This document shows positions 56,786 to 64,000 of a DNA stretch of 64,000 nucleotides, piece after piece; positions within the stretch are counted from its first letter, which is position 1; each line of letters starts with the position of its first letter. This stretch comes from Ahaetulla prasina. Lineage: Eukaryota > Chordata > Lepidosauria > Squamata > Colubridae. A model generated the notes under the pieces. The model saw nothing but the letters and a program-made list of their open reading frames with translations, was not told where the DNA came from and made no database searches. Location of the stretch: assembly GCF_028640845.1 (NCBI RefSeq), contig NC_080540.1:94004061-94068060 (forward strand). The letters are read 5' to 3'. The translations under genes were made by a program, and so were the position numbers.

Positions 56786-59130
56786 ATGTCTAGCTATACA
56801 CTGCCAGTGCCATTCGACCCAGCCAAGGAGAAATGGGAGTCGTACATGGCTCGTTTCGAGTGTTTCCTCGAAGCTAACGAACTGCAAGGAGTATCGGATA
56901 ATCGGAAGCGAGCCTACTTCCTGAGCCACTGTGGGCCAGAAGTCTTCGATACCGCCGAATCGCTGTCGGAACCAACGCCGGTACAGTCGGTGCCATGGCA
57001 AACGCTACAGACGACACTACGAGCACACTACGCGCCGGTGCCATCGAAGTTTGTACAACGGTTCGAGTTGAGGCAAAGAGTTCAGCGAGAGGGCGAATCG
57101 ATAAGCGTGTACATGGCCGCATTAAGGAAAGCCGCAAACCACTGTGAGTATAGAGACTTGGAGGACTCTTTATTAGAACAACTCATTTGTGGGGTCAGGG
57201 ACATCCGACTACAGAGGCGGCTGCTGTCAAAAAGCAACCTAACCCTGGCGATAGTCCTGGATGAGGCCAGGGCACACGAGATGTCCACCAAAGCAGTGGA
57301 AACCTTACAAAAGCCGAACACGCCAAATGCCGCGGCGAAAGCAACGCCAGTCCACAGCGAAGAAATCCAGGCCGAATCGGACAGTGAAGGAGAGGAAGAG
57401 GTTTTCCACACCGGGAGGCTGGAGAGAGGTGACCGGGATGAGTGCATGAGTTGCGGAGGCCAACACCAACGACAGAATTGCAGGTTCAAAGACGCGATTT
57501 GTCGGCGGTGTGAAAAGAAAGGACACATAGCTCAGGCCTGTCGAGCCTCCCAACCTTCCCGCCAAAAATTCAAACTGGCCAATCAACAGGGCGCCAGTTC
57601 AGCGAAGCGGCCAGGGATTGGCCAGTTCAAAAAAGGTGCGAAGTCGAATCACACCACTGTGCGAGTGGGCCACGCATCGACACGACTAGAAAAGAAAATA
57701 TTCACTAAGACCTACATCGAAGGAGTGCAGTGTAAAATGGAGGTGGATACCGGCTCATCAATCACGATTACGTCCTGGGGCACAGTCGCACGGGACCTGC
57801 CAGAAGTCGCGAAACGACAGCTGCAACCCCAAAAGCTGAGAGTGCAAGACTACCAGGGAAACTGGATCCCCATTAAAGGAGCCACAACGGTCAGAGTAAG
57901 ATACAGACAATTCAAGAAAACCCTGCCGATCACCATCATTGACGGAAACCTGCCCAGTTTACTGGGACTGGACTGGTTTCAAGCCCTAGGAATGGGCATA
58001 ACCGGGATCCACAGCAATGGAGTCAACCTGAAGGATGAATTGTTGAAGGAATTCGAGGACGTTTTTCAAGACAGCCTGGGCAAGTACGTGGGGACCCCCA
58101 TATCATTCAGTTTAGACCCCCAGGTAGCTCCCATTAGATTAAAAACTAGGAGAGTTCCGTTCGCTCTCAAACCCAAGATAGACAGGGAATTAGACAAACT
58201 AGTAAACCAAGGAATACTAGTCCCCATCAACCATGCAAAATGGGAGACACCGATAGTGACACCAGTCAAACCGGACAGATCGGTCCGGATTTGTGCTGAC
58301 TATAAGGCAACGCTTAACAGGGCATTGCAGAAGAGTGCTTACCCCGTCCCCATAGTCCCGTTAGGACAGGGACAGGTTTTTGCCAAACTAGACCTGGCTC
58401 AAGCATACCAACAACTACCAGTTGACAACGAAACAGCCGAAGCACAGATGATTGTCACACACCGGGGCGCTTTTAAATGCACTCGACTTCAGTTCGGAGT
58501 TAGTGTAGCCCCCAGGTTATTCCAAAACCTAATGGAACGGCTCCTACAAGGTCTACCAGGAGTAGTTCCATATTTCGACGATGTACTGGTATCAGCAGAA
58601 AACTTGGAAGAATTAGGGGTCAAATTGCGGAAGGTTTTGGGCATTTTCAGGTCTGCGGGGCTTAAGGTTAAACTCAACAAATGCCAGATAGGAGTTGAAT
58701 CTATAGAATTCTTGGGTTACCGGATAGACAAGGAAGGCATCCAACCAACTGAGAGCAAAGTGTGAGCAATTAGAAAGGCTCCAACCCCAAAAAACAAAAC
58801 AGAATTACAAGCATTTTTGGGGCTTGTAAACTTCTATGCGGTAATTTTAAAAAATAAGGCAACGGTAGCCGAACTGCTACATAAACTGCCAGCGAAAAAA
58901 TCTGTTTGGACTTGGGGCAGGGTTGAGGCTAAAACATTTGAAGGCGTTAAGAATCTTTTGTCTAGCGATAGCCTTTTAATTCAGTACAATGGGACGTTGC
59001 CACTAGTACTAGTTTGTGATGCATCACCCTACGGGGTAGGGGCTGTCCTCAGCCACAGATTACCGAACGGTTCAGAAGCCCCTATCGCATATTTTTCCCG
59101 CACGATGTCCGCAGCGAAAAGGAACTATAG
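56786..59130 (+). pseudogene. gag-pol, first part (capsid, nucleocapsid, protease, RT, start of RNase H)
   Basis: A single frame from M at 56786 with no gag/pol shift. Residues ~1-180 are a capsid-like domain (SQ-F-RWE type features such as VQRFELRQRVQREGESI). Two CCHC zinc knuckles are at C220-C232 and C239-C252. The retropepsin active site is DTGS at 321-324. In the RT, D536 lies in AKLDLAQAY and YFDD is at 596-599. A TGA at 58763-58765 (codon 660) interrupts it; the same frame continues with the RT thumb and the RNase H strand containing LVCDASPYGVGAVLSHR (from about 59008). The frame is then cut at 59130 by a solo LTR. A short gap relative to relatives precedes LGQGQVFAKLD. Confidence 0.92.
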
Positions 59131-59705
59131 TGTTGTGTCTTGCCCGCTCTCACAGCAGCCGGGGCCTTCTTATCTGCTCCCGAACACGGAGGAATGTATG
59201 CCTCCCGGCCCCAGTCCTGGCTCCATGCCCAGACAAGCTGAAGAGGAGGGGGCACCTCCAGGTCCCAGCCCTGGCTCCATGCCCAAGCAGGCTGCAGAGG
59301 AGGGAGCATCCCCTGGCCCCAGCCCTGGCTCCATGCCCAGGCAAACGGAGCAGCTAGACCCCTCCCCCTCCTCCACAGCATGTGAGCCTGAGGAAAGTTT
59401 ATTTCCAACAGCTGCTGATTGGAGTGACCCTCGCATCAGAAGACTGGATAGGCGGAGGCAACAGAAGGAAGGGAGGGGCAGGCCTTAATGAGTGCTGAGT
59501 CATGGAGCCACACCCCATGGCCTATATAAAGGATCTGCTTTCTGGCAGTCTCTGAGTCGGGCAAAGTCGAACTTATCTTGCTGAAGTCACTTTCTGGTCT
59601 CCTGCCTGCTCTGAGGACTTTGCTAGGACTTTGGGCAGAGCTGCAGAGGCAAGCCTGATTCGGATTTCCCTGACCCGGCCATCAGCGGAGGAGTGGGACA
59701 CGACA
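59131..59705 (+). mobile_element. Solo LTR of a second LTR element inserted in RNase H
   Basis: 575 bp beginning TGTTGTGTC and ending GACACGACA, short inverted ends of LTR type. TATAG lies on both sides (59126-59130 and 59706-59710), a 5-bp duplication. A TATA box TATATAAA is at 59523-59530. Between about 59200 and 59345 a ~63-bp unit with CCCAGCCCTGGCTCCATGCC is repeated three times. No internal element sequence is present, so this is the product of LTR-LTR recombination after insertion. The open frame that crosses it is incidental. Confidence 0.9.
59206..59345 (+). repeat. 63-bp tandem repeat within solo LTR
   Basis: Three copies of a unit containing CCAG-CCTGGCTCCATGCCCAG followed by CA-GC-GAAGAGGAGGG-GCA, a variable LTR enhancer-type array. 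The units keep one another's frame (Pro/Gly/Ser-rich), which makes a misleading open frame on both strands. Confidence 0.85.
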
Positions 59706-60345
59706 TATAGCCAACTAGACCGGGAAGCCCTGGCTATAGTCTCTGGGGTTAAAAAATTCCACGAGTACCTGTTTGGGTGGCAATTTGAAATAGTCACAGA
59801 CCACAGACCTTTATTGGGACTTTTGGCGGGGGACCGTCCAACACCAGTTACGTTATCACCCAGGCTGACCCGTTGGACTATTTTCCTGGCAGCATATTTG
59901 TACCAACTGTCTCACCGACCGGGCAAGGATTTGGGACATGTGGACGCTTTAAGTAGATGCCCGTTGCCAGAGACTATTGAAGACCCGACCCCAGGGACGC
60001 CTGTCTTGTTAATTGACTCTTTGGACTCTGGCCCAGTCACATCCACGGAAGTGACTAGGGCATCTTACAAAGATATTATTGTGAGAACTGTGATCGGTTG
60101 GGTGCAGAGGGGATGGCCCACTGCACCGGGGGATCATTTCAAAGAGTTTACAAAGAAGCGTTCAGAACTGTCGGTACAAGGGGGTTGTCTGTTATGGGGG
60201 GATAGAGTGGTTATTCCGGAGAAATTATGAGGGCATGTGTTGGAGCTATTGCATGTGGGCCACCCAGGGATTGTGAGGATGAAAAGCCTAGCAAGAAGTT
60301 ATGCGTAGTGGCCACAAATGGATAAAAATATTAGCGACCGGGTAG
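59706..60345 (+). pseudogene. pol, RNase H C-terminal half and integrase zinc region
   Basis: Continues the RNase H domain after the solo LTR (TDHRPLLGLLAG near 59800; SHRPGKDLGHVDALSR near 59920, the usual end of the RNase H fold), then a linker. The integrase N-terminal HHCC region starts at about 60230 (HVGHPGI) but contains TGA at 60228-60230 and TAG at 60306-60308. Both stops could arise by a single transition. An extra G in GTAGGGGAAATG near 60345 shifts the frame just before the two Cys codons. Confidence 0.85.
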
Positions 60346-61407
60346 GGGAAATGCCAAGCTTGTCAGGAATCAAGACCACTACCTCCAACAGCCCCCGTCA
60401 GGGAATGGGAGAAACCCGAGGGTCCTTGGTCCAGGATCCACATAGATTTTGCTGGGCCGTTCCATGGGCAGACCTTCTTAATTGTGGTAGATGCCTACTC
60501 GAAGTGGTTAGAAATTTTACTCATGAAAACCACAACAGCGGAAGCCATAATCACAGTCTTGAGGCATCTTTTTGTGACACACGGGTTGCCCGACACTCTA
60601 GTGTCTGATAACGGCCCACAATTCATGGCCACCCAGTTTGAGGGGTACTTGGCAGGAGAGGGCATCCGACATGTCCTCTCGGCACCTTTCCACCCGGCGA
60701 CGAACGGACTTGCAGAACGTTTCATACACAGTGCCAAGGAAACGCTATCTAGAATTAGCCCAGGAGATTGGCAATCCAAAATTGATACCTTCCTGGCAGT
60801 CCAACATAGAATTCCCTGTGTAACCACCGGCCGCAGCCCATCTGAGTTATTAATGGGTAGAAGACTCCAGTGCCCCCTAGATCGGTTAAACCCAACATAC
60901 TCCCCTGATGGGTACCAAAGCATGAAGGGAAAAACCAGAACAATGATAACAGGTGACCCGGTATGGGCACATAACTATAGTGAGGGGCCAGCGTGGCTAA
61001 GGGGAACAATTGTAGGAGTGACGGGCCCAAAGTCATACTTAGTGGACATGAGGGATGGCAGAGTGTGGAGATGCCACATAGATCAATTACGAAAAAGAAT
61101 ACAAAACGATCCAGAAACCAAACAGCCAGACCCTGACTACCAAATACTTGAACCAACAGCTAGCTCAACCCCGAGGCGATCGGAGGACTTAGCTGAGTCT
61201 GAAGAAGTCCAGCGACGCCAACTGGTTCCTCCAGAGGACAGCAGGCACGACTTTGCAAATAATCTAGGGCCGGAGGGCCCAGAGGAGGAGCTGGGAGGAA
61301 CAAACAGTCCCTCCGACCAGCTCGACTCACTCCCAGGGAATGAATTGTGCAGGTCAGAAAGAGTTAGGAGACGCCCTGTCTACCTGCATGACTACGTGGA
61401 GAAATAA
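60346..61407 (+). pseudogene. pol, integrase core and C-terminal domain
   Basis: The integrase, which inserts the DNA copy into the chromosome. The open part from 60484 (307 codons) has the catalytic triad D3 (VDAYSKW), D42 (SDNGPQF) and E78 (GLAERF), with exactly 35 residues between the second and third. A C-terminal domain includes DPVWAHNYSEGPAWLRGTI and a TGPKSYLV segment that corresponds to the GPY/F module. No chromodomain is visible. The tail is rich in Glu, Pro and Ser and ends at TAA 61405-61407. Confidence 0.9.
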
Positions 61408-61444
61408 CATGCAAATATTATGTAAATATGGTAAAAAGTGTTCT

Positions 61445-61457
61445 GGGAGGGGAGGAG
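61445..61457 (+). other. Polypurine tract
   Basis: GGGAGGGGAGGAG, all purine, immediately before the 3' LTR, as required for plus-strand priming. Confidence 0.85.
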
Positions 61458-61646
61458 TGTAATGTATTTGAATTTTAGGAGGGAAATTTGAGCAGGAAAA
61501 ATGCACGTTGCTGATTGGCTGATGCCTCAGCCAAATTACTATTTAAAGAGGGGTTTTTGCCTGTTGGCTTTTGCTGGGATCACAATAAACTAAAGAGCTG
61601 TTGTCACTTGTATCGTCTCCTGCCTCTTCATTGCCCGAACTTAACA
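61458..61646 (+). mobile_element. 3' LTR of Ty3/gypsy element
   Basis: 189 bp, identical to the 5' LTR except G to A in GAGC(G/A)GG, A to G in TTTAAA(A/G)AGG and G to T near the end (CGAAC(G/T)TAACA). It ends next to the CTGCA duplication. Confidence 0.95.
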
Positions 61647-61707
61647 CTGCATAACACTGACCCTAGGCCTACAAAAATTTAAGCTGGCCACCCTATTTCG
61701 AGCCATA

Positions 61708-61927
61708 ATGGCACAGTGGTTAGAATGCATTACTGCAGTTTTAACTCACTGCTCACTGGAGGAGTTCAATTCTGAGCTGTTCAAGGTTGACTCAGCCTTC
61801 CATCCTTCTGAGGTCAGTAAAGTGAGGACCCAGATTGTTGGGCCAATATGCTGATTCTGTAAACTGCTTAGAGAGGGCTGTAAAGCACTATGAAGTGATA
61901 TCTAAGTCTAAGTGCTATTGCTATTTT
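61708..61927 (+). mobile_element. tRNA-derived SINE (TAAACTGCTTAGAG tail type)
   Basis: Head with GGCACAGTGGTTAGAATGC and a degraded box B (GAGTTCAATTCTG), body TTGACTCAGCCTTCCATCC and GAGGACCCAGATTGTTGG, tail TGTAAACTGCTTAGAGAGGG to AAGTGCTATTGCTATT. Confidence 0.8.
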
Positions 61928-62251
61928 TCTGAGCTTAGTTGCAATGTTTCTATGCCAGGTTTTCCAAATATTTGACTTTGTGTTGCTTTCAAGAGGTTTG
62001 AAAAAAGAAAATACCTGAAATATTTAAAGCAACTAACCTGTTTCATTGGCTATCTAGAATACATATTGTCTGGCAAAGATCACAATGCTTACTTCTAAAC
62101 CAGTGATTATTTGATTTTTATTTCTAGTGATTTTTTTTTCTAATATAAAAAGCTATCTTTAACTTTTGCTTAGACTATTTATTTGTTGCTTTCTTTGTTT
62201 GAAATTTGTTCAGAGCAGGTTAGATTACTCTGTTTTGCTCTTTGGGGTATG
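61928..62251. other. Unassigned AT-rich DNA
   Basis: Nothing recognised. Confidence 0.3.
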
Positions 62252-62259
62252 ATTGTTAG

Positions 62260-62429
62260 TAGGGGTGGGTTCTACTTACCTTTACTACCGGTTTGCATTG
62301 TGCCCCCGCACGTGTTCTTCTGCATGTACAGATTGCTTTTGATGACGTTCAGGTCAGTGGACAGAGCCTCCTGCCAGTTTTACTACCGGTTCTATAAAAC
62401 CGGTCCGAAGCAGGGGCAACCCACCACAG
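62260..62429. mobile_element. 170-bp hAT MITE, CAGTGGTGGGTT family
   Basis: Left end TAGGGGTGGGTTC, right end AACCCACCACAG. Flanks at 62252-62259 and 62430-62437 are both ATTGTTAG. CTACCGGTT occurs near both ends as in the copy at 22168. Confidence 0.85.
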
Positions 62430-62497
62430 ATTGTTAGGAATGTAGGCATTAATGTTAGGTGGTTAGTTAGGTGGCCAGTTGCCAACATTATTTAGCA

Positions 62498-62596
62498 CAA
62501 CATTTCTCACACTTAGCAACTTTAAGATTTGTACAGCTGGGAATTTTGGAAGTTGAAGTCCATATATCTTGAAGTTGCCAAGGTTGAGAAACCCTG
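62498..62596. mobile_element. 99-bp near-palindromic hAT MITE, diverged
   Basis: Arms TAGCAACTTTAAGATTTGTA and CTTGAAGTTGCCAAGGTTGAG around GGGAATTTTGGAAGTTGAAG, as in 29638-29742. Flanks ATTTAGCA (62490-62497) and GTTTAGCA (62597-62604) agree at seven of eight positions. Confidence 0.75.
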
Positions 62597-62604
62597 GTTT
62601 AGCA

Positions 62605-63734
62605 TTTCTCATATCTCTTAACTAAGAAAAGACATCATGTTCTTCTGGCTTTATATGGTGCGTAGAAATTTCTGGACTGAGTTAGTCCATTGTCCATTTG
62701 ATTCGATACTGATTCTTACAGTTTGGAATGTTTGCCAAAATAGTTTTTTTTTTTCCAGAATTAGTAGTGACCAATAAGTCAAGATGTCAAAAATGAATGT
62801 AGTATCTTTTTTCTCTATTATTAACTTGAAGCAAAGTTCCTACATTTTAAGTTTTAAGTTTTGACTTTGAAGGGCATTTATGTCTTGCCTGTCCTCCTCA
62901 AAGGACTTACTGTACACTGATAAAATGCTTTAGAAACCTGTCTCATAGGACAAATAAACCTCTCTTTCTATTTACAATTTGTGAAGATATTGCCTTACTT
63001 TCTATAGGGATTGCACAGCTAAAAGCTTTTGTCACATTTTGCTGCTATGTTCTGGTTCTGGGTTTTTTTTTTTGTTTTTTTTTGTTTTTGGTAGTTTGGC
63101 TACATTTTCTTGTACCTAATCCATATTGGCTTTTAGTTGGCACAATGTAGCATCAGAAGTTCAAAATCTTACTTAAAACATAAAAAGTAAACATTACTGG
63201 CAAAATTAGTTCATGACTCTCTTTATTAACACGTGGAATTTCAAGTCATTAAAGGTGGCTATGTAGGAGAATACTTCTTTTGTGTCCATGCAAATTGAGT
63301 AGTTTGGCACACTGGCCTAATTTTGATGTCATTTGTTTAACAATTTAATAGAATAAAGGAGTATAAAATAAGGAAATGGGAATTAGAATGGAATTTAGTT
63401 AAAACAGAGGTAAATGGGGGGAGGGAAAATATGTGCATGGAGAACAAGCAAAAACAAATGTTTACAATCCCATATACTCATCCAGAAATAATATTTACTT
63501 TAATACATGACTAAGGTAAGGCTGTCTTTCTGTAACACTCATTCATGATGACATCTTATTGACCAGAAACTAATGCAATAATGCTAATACTCGCATTTGA
63601 TAAACATTTCTCTTAAAATAGTCCTGAATGCCCACAACTACTCAAGCTGAATAAGATTTAGCAAGATTTAGCTCTAATATATGAATTCAGAAAGTTTTCT
63701 TACCACTAGTTTTATTCCAGTTGAGGAATGGGGC
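62605..63734. other. Unassigned AT-rich DNA
   Basis: T-rich run with G interruptions at 63063-63092; nothing else recognised. Confidence 0.35.
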
Positions 63735-64000
63735 CAGTGGTGAAATCCTCCATGGGTTGCCACAGGTTCACTGCCTGCGTATGTGTGCCAAATGCATGCA
63801 GATGTGCAGTATGTGCCAAATGCAAATTTCATGCATGCTCAGTGCACACCAAACGTGCACTTCACATGGAAAAAGGAGCATTTTGAAGGTAAGTATAACA
63901 GCAGGGGGGGGGGAAACAGCTGTGCCGTGTGATTTAGATTCTCTAGAAAGCAGGATTTCCTGCTTTCTAGAGAATATAAATTGTGCAGCACAGCTGATTG
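63735..64000. mobile_element. hAT-type element, CAGTGGTGAAAT family, cut by window end
   Basis: Starts CAGTGGTGAAATCCTCC like the element at 44375. The interior ends in a hairpin with perfect 18-bp arms (63938-63955 and 63958-63975), extended on both sides by CAGCTGTGCCGTGTGATTTA and its imperfect inverse. The right end is outside the window. Confidence 0.6.

Larger units (their letters stand above)
56490..61651 (+). mobile_element. Ty3/gypsy LTR retrotransposon, nearly complete
   Basis: Two 189-bp LTRs (TG...CA) flank gag-pol and share a CTGCA target duplication at 56490-56494 and 61647-61651. Order is LTR, primer site, gag with zinc knuckles, protease, RT, RNase H, integrase, polypurine tract, LTR. 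Integrase after RNase H defines Ty3/gypsy. No envelope-type frame follows. Coding is broken by TGA at 58763, a 575-bp solo LTR at 59131, TGA at 60228, TAG at 60306 and one extra G near 60345. LTR divergence is 3/189. Confidence 0.95.

Noticed and set aside
59017..59488. Fusion-like frame from RNase H into a Pro/Gly/Ser repeat
   Set aside because: Produced by the solo LTR inserted at 59131, which happens to stay open; not a real fusion gene.

Overview
The window reads as repeat-dense, gene-free DNA (intergenic or a very long intron) from a squamate reptile, most likely an advanced snake. The evidence is the combination of three things: LINE copies of the CR1/L2/L3 group whose 3' ends run into (ATTCT)n, i.e. 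AATAG, microsatellites, a pattern reported for snakes; an RTE-BovB 3' fragment; and tRNA-derived SINEs plus short hAT-like elements typical of squamates. No intact host gene, tRNA, rRNA or other structural RNA was recognised. Almost every long reading frame lies in a mobile element or a low-complexity repeat.

Layout. 1-7.2 kb is a scrambled cluster of three retroelements: a LINE with AATAG tails (called CR1/L3-like here), a second LINE (called LINE B) and a Penelope-like element with a GIY-YIG domain. Pieces are duplicated and inverted with 6-8 bp of microhomology at the joints, followed by a 1.03-kb tandem duplication. 7.2-34 kb is mostly unassigned AT-rich DNA with scattered insertions: an AATAG-tailed LINE end (11.0 kb), a 142-bp hAT MITE (11.8 kb), SINEs (12.0, 16.7, 29.2 kb), a Penelope-like fragment (14.3 kb), a BovB 3' end (24.1 kb), a hAT element (26.8 kb) and a LINE end that shares its tail with the 12-kb SINE (31.2 kb). 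34.7-40.9 kb holds two further tandem duplications (1.39 and 1.17 kb). 41-49 kb carries more SINEs, MITEs and LINE ends.

49.4-53.9 kb is the most unusual object. It is a 4.5-kb pogo/Tigger-type DNA transposon with perfect 25-bp terminal inverted repeats and a TA target duplication. It keeps only the C-terminal part of its transposase. The rest is filled by a compound ATT/ATC microsatellite, about 1 kb of unidentified GC-richer DNA and about 1.9 kb of very CpG-rich DNA made of alternating tandem and inverted repeats. 56.5-61.65 kb is a nearly complete, young Ty3/gypsy retrotransposon (189-bp LTRs differing at three positions, CTGCA target duplication, tRNA-Ser-like primer site, gag-pol). It is inactivated by stops, a one-base insertion and a 575-bp solo LTR of another element inserted in its RNase H domain. 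The last 2.3 kb has a SINE and three hAT-type elements.

The window has no operons. What can be read functionally is the internal logic of each element: SINE tails imitating LINE tails, LTR elements with primer and polypurine sites, and MITEs bounded by exact 8-bp duplications.
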